This document shows, piece by piece, positions 8,483-16,048 of a stretch of 64,000 bases of DNA; positions within the stretch are counted from its first letter, which is position 1, and each line of letters starts with the position of its first letter. The position numbers were made by a program, and so were the translations under genes. The notes under the pieces were generated by a model. The model searched no databases and was not told the DNA's origin. It worked only from the letters and a program-made list of their open reading frames with translations. This DNA is from Deminuibacter soli (lineage in GTDB: Bacteria; Bacteroidota; Bacteroidia; Chitinophagales; Chitinophagaceae). The stretch spans positions 1,364,001 through 1,428,000 of the forward strand of contig NZ_QTJU01000001.1 of NCBI RefSeq assembly GCF_003412455.1, read 5' to 3'.

Positions 8483-9385
8483 ATGCGCTACAATATATTG
8501 CTGTGTGCGGCCGCTATTGTTATGGCCGCAGCCTGCCACCGTGCAACGGTAACTGCTGTAACACCCTATGCCAATACTGAAATACGCAATGCCAAAGGCG
8601 ATACCATCCTGGCCGGTCATTGTGCAACAGATATGCTGCTGCAACCACACTACAGGCAGTGGTTTCAGCAATCCTACAACAGCTATGCAGTTGATTCTGC
8701 CACGGCGCTGCAACTGCAGCCGCTGCTTGCCGGTAAAACCATCGAGGTATTCCTGGGAACCTGGTGTGGCGACAGCAGGCGGGAAGTTCCCCGGCTGATA
8801 AAACTGCTGCAGGTAGCTGCATTTGATACCAGCCACCTGCACCTGGTATTTGTTGACAATGCCCCCGGTACCTATAAACAAAGTCCGGCCCACGAAGAAA
8901 AAGGCAAACTGATACACCATGTGCCCACCATTATTGTATATGATAAAAAAGAACTGGGCCGTGTGGTGGAAACACCGGTTGTATCGTTAGAAAAAGACCT
9001 GCTGCGCATTGTTAAGGAAGGGGATTATGTAAGCAAATACAGGCTGGCAGAACATATGCGCAGGAAAGGATTGTATAACAGCAAACCCTTGCCTGATAAG
9101 CAGCTCAGCGATCTGGCAACTGAAGTAAAACCGCTTGCAGCCAATGCCGGTGAATTATCTGTGGTTGGTTTTGTACTCAATGCACAGCAGCAATACGCAG
9201 CAGCTTTGAACGTGTACCGTTTAAATATTTTATTGTACCCTGCAGAACCTGCTTTGTATGGAAGGGTAGCGGGTGTGTATGCAGCCATGGGTAACCGGGA
9301 AAAGGCAAAATGGTATTACAACAAAGTGCTGGAATTAAAACCCGGCGATATTGATGCTGCCAAACAATTAGCCTCCCTGCAATAG
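8483..9385 (+). CDS. Thioredoxin-like lipoprotein with C-terminal TPR
   Basis: A 300-residue product. The start at 8483 gives a lipoprotein signal peptide (lipobox MAAAC, Cys about 18); an upstream in-frame ATG at 8375 would bury it and is rejected. The central thioredoxin-like domain has the active site GTWCGDS, where the second cysteine is missing, and a cis-proline loop VPTIIVY. Residues about 220-300 form tetratricopeptide repeats (NREKAKWYYNKVLELKPGD). The WCxD signature and the GRVVE segment after the cis-proline are shared with the lipoprotein at 3863-4405, so both belong to one family. It is expected on the periplasmic side of a membrane; partner unknown. Confidence 0.85.
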   Translation: MRYNILLCAAAIVMAAACHRATVTAVTPYANTEIRNAKGDTILAGHCATDMLLQPHYRQWFQQSYNSYAVDSATALQLQPLLAGKTIEVFLGTWCGDSRREVPRLIKLLQVAAFDTSHLHLVFVDNAPGTYKQSPAHEEKGKLIHHVPTIIVYDKKELGRVVETPVVSLEKDLLRIVKEGDYVSKYRLAEHMRRKGLYNSKPLPDKQLSDLATEVKPLAANAGELSVVGFVLNAQQQYAAALNVYRLNILLYPAEPALYGRVAGVYAAMGNREKAKWYYNKVLELKPGDIDAAKQLASLQ

Positions 9386-9402
9386 GCACAGGTAACAAAA
9401 GA

Positions 9403-9432
9403 AAACCCGTTATTCAGGCGAATAACGGGTTT
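9403..9432. terminator. Bidirectional intrinsic terminator
   Basis: A 13-bp perfect stem, AAACCCGTTATTC paired with its complement around a 4-base loop, lies between the convergent TPR lipoprotein and lpxD-like genes. A-rich and T-rich flanks let it work both ways. Confidence 0.9.
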
Positions 9433-9437
9433 GTTAT

Positions 9438-10385
9438 TTAGCGCTGTTTCAGCTTTTCCCACATTTCCGGGATGCGTTTAATCCACACCAGTTCCCTGCG
9501 TTTGGTTTGCGCGTCTTCTGCAGGATAACCGAAGTAGGTTTTACCGCCTTCGAGCGAGGAAGGCACGCCGCTTTGTGCAAGCACTACGGCATTGGCGCCG
9601 ATGGTTAATGTTTTGCTTACACCAACCTGGCCCCATAACGTTACACCATCCTCAATAACGGTTGCACCGGCAATACCCACCTGTGCAGCAAACAAACAAT
9701 TGGCGCCTACATTGGTATCGTGACCAATATGCACCATGTTATCCATTTTGGTGCCTTTGCCTATGCGTGTAGAGGCGGTAACGCCCCTGTCAATGGTGCA
9801 GCCTGCGCCAATCTCCACATTGTCTTCTATTACCACATTGCCGCAGCTCTGCATACGTTTATACCACACTTCACGGTTTTTTTTGGTATTGTAGTAAAAG
9901 GCATCGCTGCCTATTACCGAGCCGGCCTGTATTATCACATTATCACCTATCACCGTATAATCCAGGATAGCTACATTCGGGTGTATAATACAGTTGTTGC
10001 CGATGGTTACATCGCGGCCGATAAATACATTGGGCATAACTACTGTATTGGCGCCAATAACCGCTGTATCACTGATGCTTTTGGTGGCAGCAGTGAAAGG
10101 TCTGAAATGATTTACAATAGCCAGGTATGCTTCAAAAGGTTCTTTTGTAACAAGCAATGTTTTACCAGCCGGCACTGTTACGTTTGACGTATTGATGATA
10201 ATGTGCGTGGCATTGCTCTGAAGGCATGTATCATAGTATTTGGGATGATCAACAAACACCAGGTCGCCGGTTTCCACTTTATGAATTTCATTAATGCCAG
10301 TTGCCTGCGCCTGTGCATCACCTATAATTTCCGCATCAATCAAACCAGCGATCCATTGAACAGTTACCGGGGCGGGAAATTTCAT
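9438..10385 (-). CDS. lpxD: LpxD-like UDP-3-O-acylglucosamine N-acyltransferase
   Basis: The 315-residue protein has an N-terminal uridine-binding-like domain (residues 1-100, GDLVFVDHPKYY) and a left-handed beta-helix of hexapeptide repeats (about 105-290). The catalytic region VHIGHDTNVG holds the expected histidine and is followed by CLFAAQVGIAG, the typical LpxD block. LpxD transfers a 3-hydroxyacyl chain from acyl carrier protein to the 2-amino group of UDP-3-O-acylglucosamine in lipid A synthesis, in the cytosol. It is somewhat shorter than enterobacterial LpxD (about 340), as common for one Bacteroidota subgroup that may occur next to a separate lpxD-lpxC locus, so paralogue status is possible. 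Confidence 0.82.
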   Translation of the reverse strand: MKFPAPVTVQWIAGLIDAEIIGDAQAQATGINEIHKVETGDLVFVDHPKYYDTCLQSNATHIIINTSNVTVPAGKTLLVTKEPFEAYLAIVNHFRPFTAATKSISDTAVIGANTVVMPNVFIGRDVTIGNNCIIHPNVAILDYTVIGDNVIIQAGSVIGSDAFYYNTKKNREVWYKRMQSCGNVVIEDNVEIGAGCTIDRGVTASTRIGKGTKMDNMVHIGHDTNVGANCLFAAQVGIAGATVIEDGVTLWGQVGVSKTLTIGANAVVLAQSGVPSSLEGGKTYFGYPAEDAQTKRRELVWIKRIPEMWEKLKQR

Positions 10386-10698
10386 AATTACTCTGTTTTA
10401 GGCGTCAAAGGTAGTAACCGGGCAGCTCCTTTGAGAAAATTTAATACAACATCCGGCTTGTTAAAAACAGGGCGCCGGCAACGTGAAATATACAGTGCAA
10501 AAACAACAGGTTTTACCATGCATAAAAACAACAGTGTTGTGTAATGCTGTAATGGTGCATGTTTCAGCGATCATTGTATACAAACATGTTTAATCGTTGT
10601 GCAACTAGGTGCATGTTTTTGCCTGGCAAGGGGAGCTAGAATGTAAGGTGTAATGCACATGATTCAAAAAAATGTGAATAAAATTGTTGCCATTTTTT
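10386..10698. other. Intergenic stretch, no gene seen
   Basis: About 310 bp between the lpxD-like gene start and the candidate RNA promoter. Frames are short and have no coding character. It is AT-rich near 10660-10720 and probably holds the lpxD-like gene's promoter on the minus strand; no convincing element was identified. Confidence 0.5.
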
Positions 10699-10729
10699 TT
10701 TGTGTTAGAAAAAACTATTTTTAATATTG
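10699..10729 (+). promoter_or_regulatory. Promoter TTTG-N19-TAATATTG
   Basis: TTTG ends at 10702 and TAATATTG spans 10722-10729, exactly 19 bp apart, one mismatch from the Bacteroidota consensus. The predicted start point, about 10733-10736, coincides with a perfect 18-bp palindrome. Confidence 0.6.
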
Positions 10730-10732
10730 TGT

Positions 10733-10800
10733 TGGGAATTCGAATTCCCATTACTTACTAACCCATCCATATAGTAAAATCCCGCTTCGGCGGGATTTTT
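10733..10800 (+). ncRNA. Candidate short RNA or terminated leader before rluE
   Basis: Between a promoter-like sequence and an intrinsic terminator lies about 65 bp with no ORF. It starts with the palindrome TGGGAATTCGAATTCCCA (10733-10750), continues with a single-stranded pyrimidine/adenine-rich linker (10751-10775) and ends with the terminator hairpin. This could be a free-standing small RNA, or a leader whose terminator attenuates the rluE-like gene that begins 8 bp further on. No known RNA family was recognised. Confidence 0.45.
10776..10800 (+). terminator. Intrinsic terminator with TTCG tetraloop
   Basis: AAAATCCCGC, TTCG loop, GCGGGATTTTT: ten base pairs closed by a stable tetraloop and followed by T residues. 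It lies just before a same-strand gene, so it must end a transcript from the preceding intergenic region. Confidence 0.85.
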
Positions 10801-10807
10801 AGTTTGT

Positions 10808-11395
10808 ATGAATTATTACTTCATTATCTACAAACCTTACCTCGTACTGTCGCAGTTTTCTTCGCAGGATGGCAAGCAATCACTCAAAGATTTTTTTGAT
10901 GTGCCAAAGGATGTATACCCTGTAGGCAGGCTTGATTATGACAGTGAAGGTTTGTTGTTGTTAACAAACGACACGGCTTTAAATCACCGGTTGTTACATC
11001 CCTCTTTTGCACACGAACGTGAATACCTGGTGCAGGTAGATGGCGCTATTACCGAACAGGCCCTGCAGCAACTGCGCAGCGGTGTTATCATCAGTATTGA
11101 TGGCAGGGAGCACCGCACGCTTCCGGCCAGGGCAACCCTGCTGCAACCATCGCCTGAGGTACCCGAACGCAACCCGCCTATCCGTTTCAGAAAAGATATT
11201 CCTGCACCATGGATCAGTCTTGTATTAACAGAAGGAAAGAACAGGCAGGTGCGCCGTATGACAGCCGCTGCGGGTTATCCCACATTGCGGTTAATACGCT
11301 ACCGCATAGAAGCACTTGAACTGGGTGCATTACAACCCGGCGGTATTGTTTCACTGCCGCGCAAAACCGTTTACAAAAAATTATTCCATGAATAA
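10808..11395 (+). CDS. rluE: rRNA pseudouridine synthase, RluE/RsuA type
   Basis: The 195-residue protein lacks an S4 domain and starts directly with the catalytic domain (YFIIYKPYLVLSQF). The family active site VGRLDYDSEGLLLLTND contains the catalytic aspartate, and the later motif LTEGKNRQVRRMTAAAGYPTLRLIR is diagnostic of the RsuA/RluB/E/F group. RluE-like enzymes of this length convert a uridine in the 23S rRNA peptidyl-transferase region to pseudouridine. The stop overlaps the start of the next gene. An intrinsic terminator 8 bp upstream of the ATG suggests attenuation or a separate upstream transcript. Confidence 0.9.
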   Translation: MNYYFIIYKPYLVLSQFSSQDGKQSLKDFFDVPKDVYPVGRLDYDSEGLLLLTNDTALNHRLLHPSFAHEREYLVQVDGAITEQALQQLRSGVIISIDGREHRTLPARATLLQPSPEVPERNPPIRFRKDIPAPWISLVLTEGKNRQVRRMTAAAGYPTLRLIRYRIEALELGALQPGGIVSLPRKTVYKKLFHE

Positions 11396-11855
11396 CCAGC
11401 ATTACCAGACCAGCAGAGAGAATTTCATGATCAGTACAGACAAAAGTCTCTTACAGCCGGATGTAATTCATAACTATCTTTCTAATGAATCGTACTGGGC
11501 TAAAAACATTCCGTTTGAAATAGTAGAACGTTCGATTGAACATTCACTTTGTTTCGGGTTGTACGATGGCAATAGCCAAATCGGTTTTGCACGTATCGTG
11601 ACAGATTATGCAACGTTTGCTTATCTCGCCGATGTATTTATAGTAACAGCATACCGGGGAAAAGGATTGGCCAAATGGTTAATGGAAGTGGTGCATGCGC
11701 ATGCTGCTGTAGAAGGCATACGCACATTCCTGCTGGTAACAAGTGATGCGCATGGTTTGTATGAACAGTTTGGCTGGGAAGTACACCAACATCCGGAAAG
11801 GGTGATGCGCCGCAAAACCCGCCCTAATTTTTATGACCGCAGGCGTGAATCGTGA
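11388..11855 (+). CDS. GNAT-family N-acetyltransferase
   Basis: A 155-residue GNAT protein. Start ATG at 11388 overlaps the last 8 bp of the rluE-like gene and gives the full domain. The acetyl-CoA loop is read as VTAYRGKGLAKWLME (R/QxxGxG/A), preceded by ADVFI and followed by TSDAHGLYEQFGW, the pattern of the YjaB/aminoalkylphosphonate-like single-domain subgroup. Substrate unknown. The final codons (RES stop) lie inside a degenerate heptamer repeat that continues downstream, so the C-terminus has apparently been altered by repeat sequence. Co-transcribed with the rluE-like gene. Confidence 0.88.
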   Translation: MNNQHYQTSRENFMISTDKSLLQPDVIHNYLSNESYWAKNIPFEIVERSIEHSLCFGLYDGNSQIGFARIVTDYATFAYLADVFIVTAYRGKGLAKWLMEVVHAHAAVEGIRTFLLVTSDAHGLYEQFGWEVHQHPERVMRRKTRPNFYDRRRES

Positions 11856-11876
11856 ATCGTCAGTCGTAAGTGATCG
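11844..11876. repeat. Degenerate heptamer repeat CGTNANT, copy A
   Basis: Four consecutive units CGTGAAT-CGTGAAT-CGTCAGT-CGTAAGT and a remnant GATCG. The first units encode the last residues and stop of the GNAT gene. A related array in different unit order lies at 15149-15173. Confidence 0.6.
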
Positions 11877-12174
11877 AAGCGGGTACTTTGCTGTTGCCGG
11901 AGGCGATTTACCGCAAACAGGCTTGCAGCCCGACCTGCAGCTACTTTTGTGCCCTTTGCAGGTTTTCTGTTTGTGTTCTTTGCGGTTAAAAAAGCAATGC
12001 GCTTAACTAAACACCCTAGGTACTTCCCGGCCTGAAATTCCCGCCCGGGCACAATTTCTGTTAAAAAATGCCGTATTTACGCTGTTTTGAGGCGATAAAC
12101 AGAATTATGGTGCAAAATTTTTATTGAAAATCAGCATATTGCAAAGGCGGTATGTAAAATAAAGCCCTCAATCG

Positions 12175-12205
12175 TTGGAAAATCCCCCAGGTATCGGCAC
12201 CTTTG
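12175..12205 (+). promoter_or_regulatory. Promoter of the rplM operon, TTG-N20-CACCTTTG
   Basis: TTG at 12175-12177 and CACCTTTG at 12198-12205, 20 bp apart, resemble Bacteroidota ribosomal-protein promoters. Start of transcription is expected about 12211, which excludes translation from the frame's upstream ATG at 12175. Confidence 0.6.
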
Positions 12206-12210
12206 CGCTC

Positions 12211-12291
12211 CATAAATTTTCCGGTGGGTTAGCGCCGGGCCTTTCGGCAGGGGCCGAAAGTTTTTTTAAAAACAATAGAAAACAGAAGAAA
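12211..12291 (+). promoter_or_regulatory. rplM leader with attenuator-like hairpin
   Basis: The leader contains CTTTCGGC (12241-12248), a 4-base loop and GCCGAAAG (12253-12260), then seven T residues: the form of an intrinsic terminator, placed 31 bp before rplM. An L13-type autoregulatory leader is the natural explanation, though sequence similarity to described L13 leaders could not be tested. Confidence 0.55.
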
Positions 12292-12735
12292 ATGAGCAAA
12301 CTTCATTTCACAACCAAACACGCGAATGCGGCTACCGTACAACGCAATTGGTACGTTGTTGACGGTACTAATCAAACCGTAGGTCGTATGTGCGCAAGAA
12401 TCGCTGCTGTTCTTCGTGGCAAGAACAAAGCGAGCTACACGCCGCACGTAGACACCGGAGATTATGTTATTGTAATCAACGCCGACAAGGTGGTATTTAC
12501 CGGTAACAAATTCGAAGACAAAGAGTACATGCACTACACAGGTTACCCAGGTGGCCAGAAAGTGGAAACAGCTAAAGAACTGATCAAACGTCGTCCCGAT
12601 GCATTGATTGAGCGCGCTGTAAAAGGTATGCTGCCTAAAAACCGTCTTGGCCGCAAAATGGTTAAAAAATTATTTGTGTATGCCGGTGATGTTCATCCGC
12701 ACACTGCACAGCAACCTAAAGCGCTGAAGTTCTAA
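12292..12735 (+). CDS. rplM: 50S ribosomal protein L13
   Basis: The 147-residue product contains the L13 signatures: [19 protein letters not shown] near residue 20, the phosphate-binding-like [20 protein letters not shown] and the signature [21 protein letters not shown]13 is an early assembly protein of the large subunit. ATG at 12292 with an A-rich upstream region (AGAAGAAA) is chosen over an upstream ATG at 12175, which lies in the promoter. It leads the rplM-rpsI-rpsB-tsf cluster; rpsI follows after 47 bp. Confidence 0.97.
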   Translation: MSKLHFTTKHANAATVQRNWYVVDGTNQTVGRMCARIAAVLRGKNKASYTPHVDTGDYVIVINADKVVFTGNKFEDKEYMHYTGYPGGQKVETAKELIKRRPDALIERAVKGMLPKNRLGRKMVKKLFVYAGDVHPHTAQQPKALKF

Positions 12736-12782
12736 TCATTGCCCCCAGGGGTTATTAACATTAACATTCCAAATCAGTATAA

Positions 12783-13172
12783 ATGGAAAAGCAAAAAAAT
12801 GCTGTTGGTCGTCGTAAAGAAGCTGTTACCCGCATTTTCTTAAGCAAGGGTGATGGAAAAATTACTATCAACAATAAAAACTATAAAGAATATTTTCCGC
12901 TGGTATACCTGCAGAACCAGGTAGAAGCTCCTTTGAAAACTGTTGAATCACTGGACAAATTTGATGTAAAAATCAATGCAGCCGGTGGTGGTTTAAAAGG
13001 CCAGGCCGAAGCAGCTAAACTGGGTATTGCCCGTGCACTGCTCGAGGTAAATCCTGAATACCGTCCTGCGTTAAAAGCTGCCGGTCACCTGAAACGTGAT
13101 CCCCGTGGTGTTGAACGTAAAAAATTCGGTCACAAAAAAGCCCGTCGCAGCTACCAGTTCAGCAAACGCTAG
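12783..13172 (+). CDS. rpsI: 30S ribosomal protein S9
   Basis: The 129-residue product has the S9 N-terminus (NAVGRRKEAVTRIFL), the central GGGLKGQAEAAKLGIARALLE and the conserved basic end KKARRSYQFSKR, whose terminal SKR contacts the P-site tRNA anticodon loop. It is paired with rplM as in nearly all bacteria. rpsB starts 48 bp downstream. Confidence 0.98.
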   Translation: MEKQKNAVGRRKEAVTRIFLSKGDGKITINNKNYKEYFPLVYLQNQVEAPLKTVESLDKFDVKINAAGGGLKGQAEAAKLGIARALLEVNPEYRPALKAAGHLKRDPRGVERKKFGHKKARRSYQFSKR

Positions 13173-13220
13173 TACGGTTTCTGCCAACAACAATAATAAA
13201 ATCATTAATCATATTTTACA

Positions 13221-14099
13221 ATGGAAAACAACACTTCATTACAACAGCAATTACTCGATGCGGGTGTTCACTTTGGTCACCTGCGTAAGAAGTGGAATCC
13301 TAAAATGTTGCCTTACATTTTCGCTGAAAAGAAAGGTATACATATCATTGACCTGAATAAAACCGTTGACCACCTGCAGGAAACTGCTGCTGCGCTGAAA
13401 CAGATCGCAAAAAGCGGTAAAAAGATCATGTTCGTGGCCACTAAAAAACAGGCGAAGGAAATTGTGAGCGAGTGCGCTAAAAAAGTAAACATGCCTTACG
13501 CCACTGAACGTTGGTTAGGTGGTATGTTAACTAACTTCAACACTGTTCGTAAAAGCGTTAAGAAAATGCAGAGCATTGAAAAAATGCTGAACGACGGCAG
13601 TGCTGAAAGCCTGACTAAAAAAGAACGTCTTACTTTAAGCCGTGACAAAGAAAAAATGGAAAAAGTACTGGGCGGTATCGCTCAGCTGGGCCGTCTGCCG
13701 GCTGCTTTGTTCCTGGTAGACATTGGACACGAGCATATTGCACTGGCCGAAGCAAAACGCCTGGGCATCACTACTTTCGGTATGGTTGATACCAACTGCG
13801 ATCCTAACAAGGTTGACTACGCCATTCCTTCAAACGATGATGCTACCAAATCTATCGCTATCATCACCAACTACATCACTGCTGCTATCGCAGAAGGCTT
13901 GGCTGAACGCCAGGCTGCCAAAGAAGATGATGTAGAAGAAGTGGATAATGAAAACGAGAAAAAAGCTGCACGTTTACAGGCTGAAGCTGAAGCTGAAGCT
14001 GCACGTGGCGGTAAAGTTCGTGGTGGTGCTGCTCCTAAACGCCGTGTACCCGGTGGCGCAAGCCGCAGGCCTGCCGGTGGTGGTGCTGGTCCCCGCTAA
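13221..14099 (+). CDS. rpsB: 30S ribosomal protein S2
   Basis: At 292 residues it is longer than E. coli S2 (241). The core has the S2 signatures DAGVHFGHLRKKWNPKM, RWLGGMLTNFNTV and the C-terminal ITTFGMVDTNCDP. The extra 50 residues form an acidic segment (EDDVEEVDNENEKK), an Ala/Glu repeat and a Gly/Arg/Pro-rich tail (from about residue 262 to 292). Similar RG-rich tails occur in other Bacteroidota S2 proteins. S2 bridges the head and body of the small subunit and recruits S1. tsf follows after 138 bp that hold a strong hairpin. Confidence 0.97.
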   Translation: MENNTSLQQQLLDAGVHFGHLRKKWNPKMLPYIFAEKKGIHIIDLNKTVDHLQETAAALKQIAKSGKKIMFVATKKQAKEIVSECAKKVNMPYATERWLGGMLTNFNTVRKSVKKMQSIEKMLNDGSAESLTKKERLTLSRDKEKMEKVLGGIAQLGRLPAALFLVDIGHEHIALAEAKRLGITTFGMVDTNCDPNKVDYAIPSNDDATKSIAIITNYITAAIAEGLAERQAAKEDDVEEVDNENEKKAARLQAEAEAEAARGGKVRGGAAPKRRVPGGASRRPAGGGAGPR

Positions 14100-14134
14100 G
14101 CAAACAGAAACTTAATAGTTTCATCATTGAAATA

Positions 14135-14181
14135 GAAAATGGTTTACCAATGAAATGAAGAGTTTTGTGTAAACCATTTTC
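14135..14181 (+). terminator. Hairpin between rpsB and tsf
   Basis: A perfect 13-bp inverted repeat, GAAAATGGTTTAC and its complement, with a 21-base loop, followed by a short T tract. It could partially terminate transcripts before tsf or stabilise the rpsB 3' end. Confidence 0.55.
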
Positions 14182-14237
14182 ACTTTTTCCCTGTCACCAG
14201 ACAGGAAATCTTTCAAAAATTCTCAAATTACTTCTCT

Positions 14238-15074
14238 ATGTCAACTGTAGCAATAACAGCCGCTGATATCAATAAATTACGTCAGGCTACCGGTGCCGGT
14301 ATGATGGATTGCCGTAAAGCCCTGACTGAAACCAACGGTGACTTCGAAGCAGCCATCGACTGGTTGCGTAAACAAGGCCAGAAAGTAGCTGCCAAACGCA
14401 GCGACCGTGAAGCAAAAGAAGGTGTGGTACTGGCTAAAACAACTGCTGATAACAAAACAGGTATTGTTGTTTGTATCAGCTGTGAAACTGACTTCGTTTC
14501 TAAAAACGCCGATTTCGTGGCCTTCGCTACCAGCATTGCTGACGCAGCTATCGCCAACAACGTAAAAAGCGCTGAAGAACTGAACGAAGTAAGCATCAAC
14601 GGTGCTAAAATCTCTGACCTGATCAACGACAAACTGGCTGCCATCGGTGAAAAAATCGGTATCAGCAGGTTTGAAAGAGTGGAAGCGCCTTATGTTGCTT
14701 CTTATATCCACGGTGCAAACCGCATGGGTGTGCTGGTTGGCCTTGACAAAGCATCTGACGAAGCTGGTAAAGACGTGGCTATGCAGATCGCTGCCATGAA
14801 CCCTATCGCTATCGATTCAGACAGCGTTCCTGCCGATGCAGTAGAAAGAGAAAGAGCTATTGTTACCGAACAGATTTCTCAGGATCCTAAGATGGCTGGT
14901 AAACCTGCCGAAATGATCGCTAAAATCGCTGACGGTAAACTGAATGCTTTCTTCAAAGAACAAACTTTACTTGCCCAGCCTTTCGTAAAAGACGGCGGCA
15001 AAAGCGTTGCTGAATACCTGAAAAGTGCAGGCGACGTGAAAGTTGTAGCTTTCAAAAGGGTTGCCCTGGGTTAA
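14238..15074 (+). CDS. tsf: Elongation factor Ts
   Basis: The 278-residue product begins with the UBA-like domain and EF-Ts signature (LRQATGAGMMDCRKALTE), then the core motif CISCETDFVSKNADF (TDFV contacts EF-Tu and displaces Mg2+), and ends with the EF-Ts core block LLAQPFVKDGGKSVAEYL. It catalyses GDP release from EF-Tu. It follows rpsB as usual, but separated by 138 bp with a hairpin, suggesting differential expression. A terminator follows the stop. Confidence 0.98.
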   Translation: MSTVAITAADINKLRQATGAGMMDCRKALTETNGDFEAAIDWLRKQGQKVAAKRSDREAKEGVVLAKTTADNKTGIVVCISCETDFVSKNADFVAFATSIADAAIANNVKSAEELNEVSINGAKISDLINDKLAAIGEKIGISRFERVEAPYVASYIHGANRMGVLVGLDKASDEAGKDVAMQIAAMNPIAIDSDSVPADAVERERAIVTEQISQDPKMAGKPAEMIAKIADGKLNAFFKEQTLLAQPFVKDGGKSVAEYLKSAGDVKVVAFKRVALG

Positions 15075-15104
15075 TAAACTCCGCAACTTTAACCATATAA
15101 AGAG

Positions 15105-15133
15105 CAGGTGTATGTATAATGCACCTGTTTTTT
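15105..15133 (+). terminator. Terminator after tsf
   Basis: CAGGTG and CACCTG, 11-base loop, followed by seven T residues, ends the ribosomal operon. Confidence 0.8.
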
Positions 15134-15148
15134 TGTGCCCAACAAGCC

Positions 15149-15173
15149 CGTAAGTCGCCAGTCGTGAATCGTG
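15149..15173. repeat. Degenerate heptamer repeat CGTNANT, copy B
   Basis: Units CGTAAGT-CGCCAGT-CGTGAAT-CGTG between two terminators. Same unit family as at 11844-11876 but in reverse order of unit types. Confidence 0.55.
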
Positions 15174-15188
15174 TTAGTATGGGGCATA

Positions 15189-15223
15189 AAAAAGCGGTCA
15201 CAGCTTAGCCGTGACCGCTTTTT
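15189..15223. terminator. Bidirectional terminator
   Basis: AAAAAGCGGTCAC and its exact complement, 13 bp with a 9-base loop. It serves the minus-strand TPR gene ending at 15244 and can back up the tsf terminator. Confidence 0.88.
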
Positions 15224-15243
15224 AGCGGCATGCAGGATTAAGA

Positions 15244-15894
15244 CTAACCCGGCATACGCATGATATTTTTTTCGAGCTGCCTGATCTGGTCTACCACTTC
15301 TTTTGATTTGGGGTTACAGGCTTTTGCCTTGCGGAAAAAGTCTTTGGCAGCACGGAATTCACGTTTGTTGAGAAAAATCTGGCACATGCTCAGGTAAGCG
15401 ACAGCTTCGCTTTCTTTATCAGGAATACCTGCACGGATAGCAGCACGGATATATGATTCACCGTTACGCAGATCACCTTTCTGCAGGGCCATCATACCCA
15501 GCTGCAATTTGTTGGCACCTTCTGCTTCAGGCATCGGGGCACCCAGCTGTGAGCTTTTCTTGAGGTGTTTCTCAGCAGTATCAAAGTCCTGTTTCATCAT
15601 GGCCAGGTTGCCTTTCACTGTATAAAACGTAGAGCGGATAGGTTTGTACAGCAGGTTGGGAAACCAGATAGTGCCCAGGATTTTTTCCACTGCTTCTACA
15701 TTACCCTGCTCCATTGGCTCTTGTATGAGGCGCATAGGGCCGATAAAGAAGTGACTGAACAAGGCAATCACCCCCAGGAAATACAGCACAAATGCGGGCC
15801 AGAAACCACTGTTGATGTTTACAACAACGGCCAGTATGATAGACAGAATACCCAGCCAGAAACGGTATTTTATTAACTGATTGTAAAACTTCAT
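15244..15894 (-). CDS. Membrane-anchored TPR protein
   Basis: The 216-residue product has two adjacent hydrophobic helices (about residues 10-25 and 30-52) and then a helical domain with tetratricopeptide-like repeats (about 85-205: KGNLAMMKQDFDTAEKHL, GKGDLRNGESY-like, NKREFRAAKDFFRKAKACNP). The repeats should face one side of the inner membrane, and could act as a scaffold. No enzymatic motif is seen and no partner is obvious from the neighbours. The gene stands alone between terminators. Confidence 0.75.
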   Translation of the reverse strand: MKFYNQLIKYRFWLGILSIILAVVVNINSGFWPAFVLYFLGVIALFSHFFIGPMRLIQEPMEQGNVEAVEKILGTIWFPNLLYKPIRSTFYTVKGNLAMMKQDFDTAEKHLKKSSQLGAPMPEAEGANKLQLGMMALQKGDLRNGESYIRAAIRAGIPDKESEAVAYLSMCQIFLNKREFRAAKDFFRKAKACNPKSKEVVDQIRQLEKNIMRMPG

Positions 15895-16048
15895 AACTCA
15901 ATTTTCGAGCGGCAAAGATACTGTGGATAATGCGAGATTGCGTGATTTTCAGCGCCGGAAACTGAGTTTTATTCTGCAATTCCGGCACTTCCGGCGGTTA
16001 TTGCACAAAGCACTCATTCTCAAACCAACACATAGGCATATTTTTAAA

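Noticed and set aside
12175-12291. N-terminal extension of L13
   Set aside because: The extra 39 codons cover the predicted promoter and attenuator hairpin and are not part of L13.
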